Source of the DNA: JAHELQ01 sp964491915
GTDB taxonomy: Bacteria > Acidobacteriota > Aminicenantia > UBA2199
DNA: 64,000 nucleotides
Direction: 5' to 3'
Assembly (NCBI GenBank): GCA_964491915.1
Contig: CAZBHS010000025.1
Location: 1-64,000, forward strand
Shown here: in pieces, positions 48,101 to 61,200 of the stretch
Layout: the number at the start of each line of letters is the position of its first letter
How positions within the stretch are numbered: position 1 is the first letter of the stretch
The notes under the pieces: model-generated
What the model saw: only the letters and a program-made list of their open reading frames with translations
The model's database searches: none
Told to the model about the DNA's origin: nothing
Made by a program: the position numbers and the translations under genes

Positions 48101-51100
48101 GTGGTCGATGCGGCCCAAGAATTCGAGTTTTCCGTCTTCTCTGAACCGGACCAAATCTCCGGTGCGGTAGAGACGAGTCAGTTGTTTCTCCTCTTGCGCC
48201 AAACCTGTCTCATTCAGAGGAATGAACCGTTCAGCCGTCAATTCCGGCCGGTTTAGATAACCGGGCGACAATCCTTCGCCGGCAACCCAGAGCTCGCCCG
48301 GGACGCCGATAGGTTGCAAACCGCCGGTTTTGGCCAGAACATAGACGCGGGTGTTGGCCATAGGAACGCCTATAGAGATGGCTCCATCGCCGGCATCGAC
48401 AATATCACTGGTGGTGCAGACTGTATTTTCCGCCGGTCCATATATATTTGCCAATAAATAGTTGGTGGCTCCGGCTTCTTTTAACCGGTCGCCGCCGGAG
48501 TGAAGAATCCTGAGGGAATGATTCTTTATCTTCAAAAACTGTTCGCACACTGGGGTGGGCAAAAAGCCTACCGTGATATCATGTGATTCAACATATCGAT
48601 TCAATCCTTCCAGGTCAAGTTTGATCGATGATGGAATCACACAGAGAGTCGCCGCCCCCGCGAAACAAGGAAATATTTCCCAAACCGATGCGTCGAAGCT
48701 CATGCCCGCGTATTTGGAAAACCTATCGCCGGCGGTCACTTCGAATTGCCGTTGGTACCAGAGACAGAGATTCAGAAGAGAGCGATGGCGGATCAAAACG
48801 CCTTTGGGTTGTCCGGTGGAGCCGGAGGTGTAAATGACGTAAGCGATGTCTTCCTGCTTGACCTCCGGACAGGGCGGATCGTCTTCCATGTCCGCGGTTT
48901 GCAAATCCTGGAGGCTCAACCAACGTACATCGCCGGAGCCGGACACAGGTTCGCCGGCGGACAGCGCGATGGAGGCGCAACAATCGTCGAGCATATAGCG
49001 AATCCGCTCTCGGGGATAGGCCGGATCAACGGGCAAGTAAGCGGCGCCCGCTTTTTGAACCGCCAGGATGGCGATGATCATATCGAGGGACGAATCGGAA
49101 ATTATAGGAACAATGCCGCCGGGTGTTACGCCGTTTCGGATCAGAAGCCCGGCTGCGGCGTCCGAGAGACGGTTCAATTCACCGTATGTGATTTGCCGCT
49201 CGCAGCCGGAAGAACCGCCGCTGTCTGTTATAGCGATGTGATGCTGATAATCGGCGGCATTTTTTATGAAGATATCGAGGAATGTCTCATTATCCGGCAG
49301 TTCCATGGCTGTATCGTTGAATTCGTGAAGAAGCTTGAATTTTTCCTCGTTGGAGATGAAATCGATGTCCCCGATGGCCTTTTCGGGATTTAGTAGGACG
49401 TGCCTGATGACGGCGATAAAGTGGCCGGCGAACCGTTGGATAGTGGATCTCTTGAACAAGGCGGTGCAATATTCGAACATAAACGCCAACCTGTCCCCAT
49501 CGCTACAGAACAGGGTGATATCGGCTTTTGAAGAATCTTTGAGCACTTCGTCGGGGCGGCGCATCGAAAGACCGCCGGCAGGCTGAGGGGACGAAACGGA
49601 TGACGACATCGCCGGTTTGTCGAAACTCATGAAGGAGAATTCCACATCCGCCAAAGGATTGCGGGAAAAGTCCCGGGGGATGTCCAGATCCTCCACCAAT
49701 TGGTCGAATTGAACATCTTGATTGGCAAAGGCCGCCAGCACTGTTTCTTTGACTTCGCGCAAAAAGGCGGAGAATGTTTTTCGCGGCGACGGGAAGTTAC
49801 GGATCGGCAGCAAGTTGACAAACATGCCGATCAACCCTTCCACATCGGCGTGGGACCGTCCGGAGACCGCCGACCCCACAACGATGTCTTCCTGCCCGTC
49901 GCGGCTATAGCGATGCAGGATCGTATACAGGACCGCAAGGAGCGACATGTACACAGTGACGCCGTGCTTCCGGGAGAAATCCACCAATCGCTTCGTATCC
50001 TCCTCTTCCAATGTCGCTTCCACCAAATCTCCGGCGAAGCTCTGGATGGCGGGGCGGGGAAAGTCGAGGGGCAAATCCAACGCCGGGATGGAATCTTTAT
50101 AGATATCGAGCCAATATTCTTTTTGCCGGTCGATGGCTCCGGTCTCGAACAATTGGTTTTGCCAGGCGGCGAAATCTTTGTATTGAACCGGTAATGGCGC
50201 AAGCTCCGCGTCGCTGTACAAGAGGAGGAGCTCCTTCATCATGATCGCGCACGACATGGCGTCGGCGATGATGTGGTGGCAGTCCATCATCAAGACATGG
50301 CGGTTGTCCCCGCTTTTGATCACCTGAGCCCGCAGGAGCGGCGCGACGCTCAAATCGAACGGCCGGATGAAGGCGTCGATCCGTTGTCGCAACGATTGCT
50401 CCACCTCTTCTAGAAGAGGAAGAAAAAACTCCGGTTCGTCATGCACCACCTGTACCGGCCGGCCCTCCACCAAATGAAACGAGGTGCGCAATGATTCATG
50501 CCTGCGGATGAGGGCGATGAAGGCCTGCCGCAATCGTTCCACATCGAGCTCTCCCTCGATCACCTGCACATCCGGCAGGTTGTAGCCGGTATGGCGGTTG
50601 TCGAATTGGTCTAAGATAAACAGTCTTTTTTGAGCCGCGGACAGAGGGTAATGGGCCGCCGGGGCCACCGGTCCAATGCCCGCGCCCGCATCCCTCTCTT
50701 CATCATTCCCGTCATCTTGGCCGCCGGTTCTCTCTTCCACCAAACGGGCGAATTCTTCCACCGTCAGATGACTGAATAGATCCGCAACGGAAAAGTTCGT
50801 TTCCAATTGGCGGTTCAATTGGTTCACAATGGTGAGGGCGCTGATGGAATCGCCCCCCAACTCATAATAATTGGCGTAGACATCGATCTCATCGAATCCC
50901 AATGCCACGGCCCAGGCGCCGGCGACCCGCCGTTCGGCGGAAGAGTAGTCTCCATCCTCCCTACCGGTGAGAGTCGCCGCTTTGGACTCGAAGCCCTGCC
51001 GCGAAATGGAAGCCGGTTTGCGGAACCGTTTTAACTTACCGGACAATTCAGCGGACAAACGGAGAGGCAGATCTCGCTCCTTTTCAGCCAGCAATCGCAT

Positions 51101-54100
51101 ACCCAGGGGGCTGATCAAAATATGAGGAAGCTCCAGCGCCAATACCGTCTCAAAGGCCGAAGCGGCTTCGTGGTTGGTAATATTTTTAAACACATCATTC
51201 GCATCGTCGGCTCCGAAGCGACGGGCCATGCCCACCTCTTTCCAACCGGTCCAACCAATGGAGAGGGTTCGCTTCCCCAGCGCTGTCCGTTGGGCGGAAA
51301 ACGCGTCCAGGAAACAATTGGCCGCCGTGTAATCGCTTTGTCCCGGTCCGCCGGTCAAGGCGGTGAGAGACGAGCACAAGATGAAGAAATCGAGGTCGTC
51401 GCCGGCGGTGGCCCGATCCAATGCCAGGGTCCCCTGGATTTTGGGCCTCGAGACACTGCGGAAGGTCTCTTCGTCTTTGTCAACCATCAAGCCCTTACCC
51501 GCCACGCCGGCGCAATGGATCACGCCGTGAATGGCGCCCCATTGCCGGCGCGCCTCCCGCAACACTTCATCGAGAGCATCACGATTTGACACGTCCACCG
51601 CATGACACTCCACATAGGAGCCCATCGCCGCGATCCGTTCCAGGCTCTCTTTTTGAGTGGAAACCGCGGACCGGCCCAGTAACACCAGATTCACCCTCTC
51701 CATGGAGGCCAGCTTCTCCGCCAACACCAGGCCGATACCTCCCAGACCTCCGGTAATCACATACACTCCGTTTTCCCGGATAGTGAGAGCGGCCTCTCGA
51801 TCGGCGGCGTCATCCAGCGAACGGAACTCTTCGACGAACCGCTCGTCGCGCCGCACCGCCGTAACCGGCGTTTGCTCCGGCGAGAAGATGTCGTCGATGA
51901 CGCCTTCGAGTGTGGACTCCAGATCCACATCGATCATGCGGCATGACACAGAGGGATATTCCTGGGGAATAACTTTCGCCACCCCGAATAACGCCGCGTG
52001 CCGCGGCAAGAGGAAGGGCTCGCCGCCGGTGACCGCCGCCGCGTAATTGGCGATAACCGTCAATTGAACATCCACCACTCGCTCTTTCATCAGTTTTTGG
52101 GCCAGATGGAAGAGATCGATGTCGGCTTCGGCCTCCGACGAAGGATTCTCGAAGGCAAGGAACAAAACGATATCCCCATCTTCAGCTTCCACCTTTCGTA
52201 GCCAATCATCGCCTTCCCGCTTTAAGCCTATAAGATGGGGGACATCTTTTTTCAAACAATTCAGCAGTTCATCTTCCCGGCGATGGCCTCCGCCGCCGAT
52301 TACCCACACTCTTCGATTTTGAATCAGGTCTTCGACCGCGCCTGTCCCCTTTTCAGATTCTTCACGGGGGACCCAGACGATATGATGAAACATGCCGGCG
52401 GTTGCCGGCGCCGCCATATCGCCGTGGACCCGCTTGAGGGTATAATCCGTCAATTGAACGGCAACCTCTCCCTGTGGTGATGCCAAAACTATATCGTAGC
52501 GCACAATCTCGCCTTCGTCCCCGTCTTTTTTCTTGACATGGCACACAGCGTCGGCAGGCGCCTGTCCCCAAATTTTCACCTCCGGGTATGCCAGGGGGAG
52601 ATAATTCCCCTGCAAGCGGCCGCTACCGATATGAATGGCGGTATCCATGAGGGGCGGATGCAGAAAAAAATCATCCAGATCCCCTCTAAAATCATCGCCC
52701 AATTCCAACGTGCCCAGGCATTCGTCGGAGCCGGCGTGAATGATCCGCAAGCAATCCCAGCGGGGACCGGTCCAGACGAAAGCATCTTCCGGCAACGGTT
52801 CATCCCGCCTCTCGATATGATGGACCTCCCCGAGGCGTTCTTCGATGGCGGGGATATCCAGAACTTCCGGTTCCTCGCCCTCCTCCGCTCCCAACACCGC
52901 GACGGTTCCGGAGGCGTACTGGCGCCAGAGGTCCGGCTCCGGTCCGCCGTCGTCCCGGTGAACGACGCGGAAATCAAAACCATCGCCATGGGTCGTGACA
53001 ATAATCTGGACTTCGAGAGACTCCTCTTCGTCCATTATCATGGGGCTGGAGATTACCAAATCCCGGACACACAGGTGTGCCTCCCCGAAGAGCTCGCGTC
53101 CCAATTCCGCCGCTATTTCCAGATAGCCTGTCCCCACCATCACGCAGCGGCCCGCCACTTTATGCTGCCGCAGGAGCCAATGCTTCGCCGGGCTGAAAAC
53201 AGTGGAATAGATGGCGATATCTTCCGATTCCGCCAGGCATGTGTCCACCAAACCGAGATTCACCCGGCGGGCGTAACGGCTGTCGATGGCGGTTGCCACT
53301 AATTGCTGCCGGATCCGCGCTATGTCTTCATCCGCCGGTTCCAGCCAGCAGCGGCGACGGTCAAACGGATAAGTGGGGAGTGGAACCCGAGAGAAGCCTC
53401 CCCCATGGTACAAACGGCTCCAGGGGACATCGCCCCCTGCGACATAAACTGCCGCCAACTGGTTCAGCGCATCGTCTTCCCGTTGGTCCAGGTATCCGGT
53501 CGCCAACCGCCCGGCCTCCCGGCTCACGATTGCCAATTCTTGTTCGGTCACATCGCCGGGTTTCTTTTGGGTTTTGCCGGGGGGAACGATATGAAAAGCG
53601 CCGAAGAAGATTCCGTCGGCCGGTGAGTGAGCGATACCTNNNNNNNNNNGTGTCTACTTTAGATAGTAAGGCCTCCCGGTCTTTAAACCTCAGGAGTAGT
53701 CGATAGCGGTAATGCCCTTTGCCGGTGTTGGCGGTGAAGCAGGCATCGTCGAGGCGGCGATTCGATGATTGCTGAAAATACGTTTGGTAACTCCGCAACC
53801 AGTCTTCGATACCAGCCTGCGATTGAGCCGTTATCGTCAACATCAGAGGCGGGGAATATCGAGATGGAGCGTTCGCTTCCAAATCCGGCGCTTCTTCCAG
53901 CACCACATGGCAATTGGTGCCGCTGAGGCCGAAGGAACTGACGCCGCAGCGGCGGGGATGGCCGTTTGCATCCCAATCTCTTAATTCAGTATTCACGAAC
54001 ACCGGTGATTGGTCGAAGTCGATTTGCCGGTTAGGGGTAGTGAAGTGGACGATGGGGGGGATCTGTTTGTGTTTCAACGCCAATACCGCGTTAAACAAAC

Positions 54101-55253
54101 CCATGAGTCCGGCGGCGCTGTCCAGGTGGCCGACATTGGTTTTGACGGAGCCAATGGCGCAGAATTGCTTCTTATCGGTGTAGCGGCCGAAGGCCCGGGT
54201 TAAGCCCTCGATCTCGATGGGGTCGCCCAGTTTGGTGCCGGTGCCGTGGGCTTCGATGTAGGAGATGGTGGTGGGATCGACGCCCGCGTCCTTCCAGGCT
54301 TTGAGGAGAACCTCGGCTTGAGCCGCCGCGTTGGGAGCGGTGATACCGGCGGAACTGCCGTCCTGGTTGACGGCGCTCCCTTTGATAACGGCGTGAATAA
54401 AATCGCGATCTTTTTTCGCTTGCGCCAACGGCTTCAAGAGCAGGGCCAATACACCCTCCCCTTTTCCGGTGCCGTCCGAGGCGTCGTCGAAGGCGTGGGT
54501 CCGGCCATCGGAGGATTCGATTTCCGAGCGGACACCGGTCTCGATGGAGACAAAATTGATCTTTACGGCGCCGGCGATTGCCATGGAGCATTCTCCCCGG
54601 CGAATGGAGCGCATCGCCAGATGAAGCGCCACCAACGCCGACGAGCACGCGGTATCCACCAACACCGCCGGTCCTTTCAAATCCAACAAATAGGAGATCC
54701 GGCCGGGGATAATGGACGGGAGGTTGCCGGGCATCGCCTGCATCTCCTGTCCCGGAGCCACCAGGGACACCAGTTTTTTATAGCCTTCGTTATCGCCGGC
54801 AAATCCGGCGAACACACCGGTTTGAGTCCCGGATAGCGACGATCCTCCATACCCCGCGTCCTCCAGAGCGGTCCACGCCGTTTCCAAAAACAACCGTTGG
54901 TGCGGATCCATGAGGGACGCCTCTTTGGGGGACAGGCGAAACAGGGAATAATCGAAGCCGTCGATCCGGTCGAGATACGCGGCCTCCTGGAATGTCAATC
55001 GACCGGCGTTTGCTGTGGTCAACTCCAAAAACGAACGGACATCGGCCTCCCGTCCCGAAGGCAGTGGTCCCACAAGGTCTGTCCCTTGCCGGATATAATC
55101 CCAGAATGCTTCGGGCGAGTGGGCGTCGCCAATGTTCAGCCCCATACCGATGATGGCGATATCTTTGGAAGAGATTCCTATCGAGGCTTCCTTCCTGGAA
55201 GAGGACGATAAAGAGAGCGTTGATTTACTGGTGTCCAATAATTTGCGTTTCAT
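42173..55253 (-). CDS. Hybrid PKS-NRPS megasynthase with terminal thioesterase (interrupted by a sequence gap)
   Basis: One gene is inferred although 10 N at 53640-53649 break the frame; both sides read through the same KS-to-DH linker. Starting at 55253 (GGAG site), KS1 has Cys in DTACSSAL (~200) plus EAHGTG and NVGHLD. After the gap come a VPLPTYPFDRRRCW linker, DH (HKVAGRCVMVG, HPPLMD), KR1 (TGGLGGIG, SDYTAAN) and ACP (YELGGDSI). An NRPS module follows: C (CHHIIADA), A (YTSGSTGQPKG; pocket residues about D-A-W-F-H-G-I-V-C) and PCP (FEVGGTSL). Then KS2 (TACSTS), AT (GHSIGEY and HAFHS, the malonyl type), KR2 (TGKGGLG, VGYQAAN), ACP (LGGDSL) and a type I thioesterase (GASFGG, PGDHDT). The layout is KS-DH-KR-ACP / C-A-PCP / KS-AT-KR-ACP-TE. 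The first module has no AT. This protein releases the final product. Confidence 0.9.
53640..53649. other. Ten-base N gap in the assembly
   Basis: Exactly ten undetermined bases sit in the KS-DH linker. The frame on one side ends REALLSKVD and on the other restarts GIAHSPADGIFFGAFH, one base out of register, so the N count is not the true length. Because both flanks belong to the same linker, little sequence is likely missing. Confidence 0.95.
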
Positions 55254-55279
55254 GTGGTGTTCTCCGTATGCCGGCGTCG

Positions 55280-58200
55280 TTAGTGTCGGCTCACGACATC
55301 GAGCAATTTCATATAGGTTTCCGCCAATTTTTCGGCGGATTGGGGTGTCAAGCGCTGTGAGCAGCGGCAGATAAATTCGATCCGGTCAGTCAAACATTCC
55401 GGCTGGAAGACAATATCGAAGACGCCTGCCCAATCGGCGGACCATTGTATTTGAGCGGCGCCGCAAAAAAGCGCCGGGGCCTGTCCCCTCTCCCGCCGCA
55501 ACGAAATCCGGTTCATATCGGTGGATTCGAATTGGAGGCCGCTGTCGCCGGTCACGACGTCATCCACCCGCGCGAACAATGCATCGATACTATCGAGCGA
55601 TTCCAGATCGACCGAGACTTCCTGTAGTTGACCGGGCTCGCCAATGGCGGCAACCAGCCCCACTCGCCCATTATCCCCCGCTTCATTGAAGAGGTAGATG
55701 AATAGGGACAGGAGGATGCGCTCCAGAGCCACACCGGTTACCGCCGCCAGGCGCAGCAAACCCTCCAGGATTTCCCCGTCGATGAAGAAATCGATGGCCG
55801 ACTCCTCTTGCCGGTCCCCCTCCGCGGCGAACCAATCTTCGGGAAGATTGATTAGCGGTAGCTCCAGTAGCCCGTCGTCTCCCGACAATCTCTGCCGGAT
55901 CAATGTTCCCAGGCCGGCAATGGTGGGATTGGCGAAAAGATCCACCACGTTTACTACCTCAGGGAAGATGCCGTCGATGCCCCGGTGCAATTGCAAGAGG
56001 AGCAGGGAATTGCCGCCTAAATCGAAGATGTTGTCGTGGATGCTGAACGCCTCGATGCCCAATACCTGCCGCCAAATCCCATAAAGCTGTGTCTGGATAT
56101 CATCGACCGGCGCCTCGAAGCGCGCTCCGGTGCGGAGATTCTGTTGGGGAGAGGGAAGGGCGCGGGCGTCCAGTTTGCCGTGGCTGGTGAGGGGGAGCGA
56201 TTCCATCACCACAAAATAGGCGGGAATCATATAATGGGGTAATTGACCGCCCAAAAATTCACGAAGCATCGCCGGTGTAAGATTATCCGGCTCATGTGTC
56301 CCAACCGCCAGATAGGCGCACAAGCTGATTCCCAGATTCTCATCCTCCCAGGTTGTCACCGCCGCATCATCCACCGATTCATGCGTTGCCAGGAGCGCTT
56401 CGATCTCCCCCAACTCGATACGGTAGCCGCGGATTTTCACCTGCCGGTCCATCCGTCCTAAAAATTCAATGGTTCCATCTTCCAGCCAACGGCCCCGGTC
56501 TCCGGTGCGGTACAGTCCCTCCGCGAATGTCTCAGCCGTCAACTCAGGCCGGTTTAAATAGCCCCTGGAGACTCCGGCCCCGGCGACACACATTTCTCCC
56601 GGTATTCCCACCGGCAACACATTGCCGTGTCGATCCAGAATCGAGACAGTGTAATTGGCAATGGGACTTCCAATGGGAATGCCCGACGCCTCTTCGCCGT
56701 CGCAACGGTAATAGGTGGCACAGATGGTGGTCTCGGTGGGCGCCGTGTCATTAAAAAAGATCCCCTGCTTCAGCAGACCATCGATATGACTTTTGTTCAA
56801 TGTATCCCCGCCGTTGATGAAGGTATGCAAACAAGCCGGCGGCCCGGTGCGGTTGAGTTCGCCGAGCATCAGGGGCGTGCAATCGATGACATTCACGCCA
56901 TGCCGCTCGATCCCCTCCACCAATAAGCCGAAATCTTTGAGCCAGTCCTCCTGCGCCAACACCAGACCCGCGCCTCTAAACAGTGTGGGGAAGACCTCTT
57001 CGCAGAACACATCGAAGGTGAAGGCCGCCTGTTGCAGCGCCCGGTCATGAATCCCCAGGCGAAATTCCTTCGCGAAGGCCGCGGCGTTGGCAAGCAGATG
57101 GCGATGCTCCACCACGACTCCTTTGGGCTTGCCGGTGGAGCCGGAGGTATAAATGATATAAGCCGGATCGTCCGCTCGAGCCGCGTTTTTTTCCAACGGC
57201 GATATATTTTGCGCGTGAAGGCGGCAATCGGCGAAAGTCAGAATCCTTCGATGAAGCCGCTCCTTCCCTTCCTTTGTATCTGTCAGCGCCAGATGGGCTC
57301 CGCTATCGGCCAGCATGTAACGAATGCGTTTCTCAGGAAGCGATGGGTCGATGGGCAGGTAGGCGGCCCCCGCCTCCAGGACGGCCAAAATCGCAACCAT
57401 CATCTCCACGGAACGACCGCACACCAGAGCCACAATACTGCCGCGCCCCACCCCATGGGATTGAAGCGTTCCGGCCCAACGCATCGCCGTCTCACTTAGT
57501 TCCCGGTAGGTCACGTGTTGCCATTGGCCCTGAAGACCATGATACACCGGTCCTGTCAACGCCACAGCGTCCGGGGTTTTCTCCACTTGCTGTTTCAGCG
57601 TTTGGGGAATCGTCATGTCCCCCGCCGGAGGGCATGTATTATCATTAAATTCTTCTAGTATCCGCGTCTTCTCCGCCGCCGTCGCCAGAGGGATATTCGC
57701 CAGCCGCTCTTCAGGCGACGCCAGAATCCGGTCCAGTAAATGAACGAAAATTTCAGCGAACCGCGCGATAGTAGACGGTTTAAACAACGCGGTGCAATAC
57801 TCGAAGCTGAGCCGCAACTCCCCATCCACCTCATGGCCGTCGAGGCTGAGATCGAACTTCGAGGTCCCGGTCTCGATCGATATTGGCTCGATATCCCCCA
57901 GCGCCGCATCCGCCCCTTCCAATTGCCGGCCGATTCCGGTGTTCTCCAGCGACAGCATCACATCAAATAGCGGATGCCGGCCCGTGTCCCTGCCGGGAAC
58001 AACCATATCCACCAATTCCTCAAACGGAAAATCCTGGTGTTCAAACGCCTCCAGGCAATGGGTTTTAACCGCCGACAAGAGCTTCAAAAAGGAACCGTCC
58101 ATGTCACCAGCGGTTCGCAACGCCAACGTATTGACGAACATACCGATGATCCCTTCGAGATCTTGATGACGGCGACCCGCCACCGGGGTGCCCACCACAA

Positions 58201-61200
58201 TGTCATCCGCGTCGCACACCCGGGCCAGGAACACATTGAACGCCGCCAACAGGCCCATAAACAGCGTCGCGTCATGGCGTTGCGCCAATTCCATCAAGGC
58301 GGCGGTGTTGTTCTTGCCGATGGAAAATGCGTACCTGTCCCCTGTCAAATCCTGAACCGCGGGCCGGGGGAAATCGAGGGGCACATCCAGAGGTTCCGGC
58401 AAACGGGAAAATGTCGAGAGCCAGAACTCTTTTTGCTTAGCCATGGTTTGCAATTGGTCTTCTGTTTGCAGCCAGTGGCAATAATCTTTGTATTGCAACG
58501 TCGCCGGCGGTAACGTGCCGCCGGCAACCAACGCCAGCGTCTCTTCAATGAAGACTGAGATGGACAATCCGTCGGAAACGATATGGTGCATATCCAGAAG
58601 CAACAACTGACGGTTATCGCGGGCCGGAGCGATCCCCACCCGCAATAGCGGCGGCTTTGCCGGATCGAAGGGACGGATGAAGCGCCGGATAACCTCTTGC
58701 TCGGATTCACCGCCGTCGAGATATTCCACAGAAAAGTCCACCTGCCCGAGCACCCGCTGGAGCGGTTGCCCATCGATCAATTCAAATCCGGTGCGGAAGC
58801 TGTCATGCCGCTGGACCATGCGGCCGAAGCTGTCTGCCAGCAGCTTGACATCTATATCTTCCGGCAACAATAACGCCGCCGGCAGATGGTAGGCAGTGGA
58901 GGATGGATCCATTTGTTGCAGCACGAACAAGCGTCGCTGCGCCGGCGAACAAGGATACACTTCCATTGGCGGCGCCACAGGAATCGCCCGCTCCCGCGAT
59001 TCGCCGCAGGTATCCAGGAATTTGGAGAAGCGACGAATGGTCGGCTCTTTGAAGATGTCCAGGAGTTTTACATTGCCGTTGATTTGTTTCTGGATCCGCG
59101 ACACCAATATCGTGGCCTTCAATGAATGGCCCCCCAATTTGAAGAAGTTGGCGTCGATACCGATGCGCTCCTCGGCGACGCCTAAAACCGACGACCAAAT
59201 GCCCGTCAGCGTCTCTTCCAATGGGTTGCGGGGCGGAGAGTATTGTTCCTCCAGCACATCGTCCGCCGCCGGCAACGCCGCCATATCGACTTTGCCGCTT
59301 GACGCCAGAGGCAGCTCCGCCAATTGAATGAAATGGGAGGGCACCATATAATCCGGCAGTTTGGCTTCCAGATACTCCTTCACATCGAGCCGTTCGTCGC
59401 CATGGTCCTGATGGGGAACGATATACGCCGCCAGGTACCTGTCCCCCGACGCGTCCTGCCGGGGAAGGACCAATGCCTCGGCGATAAGCGGATGATCCAG
59501 AATTTTTTTTCGGATCTCGTCCGGCTCGACGCGGAAGCCGCGAATCTTCACCTGCCGGTCCAACCGGCCGCGAAACTCGATGGTGCCGTCGGCGCGGAAA
59601 CGCCCCAAATCGCCGCTGCGGTAGAGACGGGATCCTTCAAACTCCACGAATGTCTCCCTCGTCAATTCCGGCCGGTTCAAATAGCCGCGCGCCACGCCGT
59701 TGCCGCCGATGCAAATCTCGCCCACAGCCCCCAAAGGAAGCGGACGTAGATTCGAGTCCATGATATACACCCGGTAATTGGCCAATGGCCGTCCGATAGG
59801 AAGAATCCCAGTCTCCGGCTCACTATCGCCCTCCCATAAGGTGGCGTTGATGGTGGTTTCGGTGGGACCGTAGATATTGATAAGATGGCGGGGATTGAAG
59901 GTCTCCCGCAATTGGCGGTGCAACGTTTGCTGAAAGGCGTCGCCCCCCACCAACAGATAATCGAGGGAAATGTCCCGCCGGTCCAAGCGCTGCATGATCG
60001 CCTCCATGAACGCCGGGACCATGTTGAGGATATTGATGCGATTGCCGGCGATAAAATCCCATAACTTGCCGGGATCTTGCCGGATGCCGTTGTCGATCAA
60101 AAAGAGCCGGGCGCCGGTAATCAGCGGCAACGAAATATGCATCAGCGAGACATCGAAGGTAAAGGTGGTCAGCAACAGATAACGATTGGCCGCGTCCAGA
60201 CCGAACCGGTCCCGCAAGCCCATCACCTGGTTCGCCAGATTGCCGTGCTGCGCCATCACCCCCTTCGGTTTACCGGTGGAGCCTGAAGTATAAATTATAT
60301 ACGCCAGATCGCCGGCCGCCGGCTGATGCCCATCGAACCCTGCTTCGACCTCTTGCGGTTGAAGAGGCAAATCATCCATCAGCACAATGTCGCGACTTGC
60401 GGTCGGCGCCTCCCCCGTTCCCTTGAAGGGAGCGATAGCCAATCCCGGGATATTCTCGAGAATGTCATGGGGCGGCAATTGGTTACCGTGCGCCATCATG
60501 GTCTCGATCAAGTGGGCGAAGGTGATCTCCCCCTCCCCCAACACCGCCAGATCGATGTTAGGATCCTTGAGCATTGTAGCGTAATTGCTGGTGGCGTATG
60601 GACCGCCTGAAACGATCGGCGCATCGACGCCCCATCGGCGCAGATGGGCCACTGTTTTATGGAAAAAATCCTTGTAAAAATTGAGGCTGCGAATGCCGAT
60701 GATATCCGGTTTGAACGCCAACACCATTTGCTTCAACTCCTCCAAACTGTCGAAATCAATGCGGGATTTGGCCACTTTGCCCACAACCTTTGCGGGGAAG
60801 TTCTTCTGCAAATGGCTCATCACATACAACAGCCCGATGGGCGGCTCCACCACGTCATACATGATGTGACTCTCGTCTGTGAAGAATTGGCTGAGATCCA
60901 GGAGTAACACCTTCATCGCCCCCGCTTCGGGCTCCGGCTTCGGAAAGGCCGCCTTGATTTTTTTGTCCAGATCCGGCGCCATGCCGTAATCCGGAGGCAA
61001 ATACGCGGTCTCCAACTCAGAGGGCTCGATAGTGGCCACCCCCAGCAAATCGTCGATGGAGGCGATCTCCATCGGCAAGTAGGAATTATATTTTTGCACT
61101 AGTTCATCTTCGGTGAGGGCTTTCATCTGCTGAGGCAGGACATCCAACAGTCTCTGTTTGTTCAAGAAATACTCGTTCAGGAATTCCGCCTGAAAGCGGC

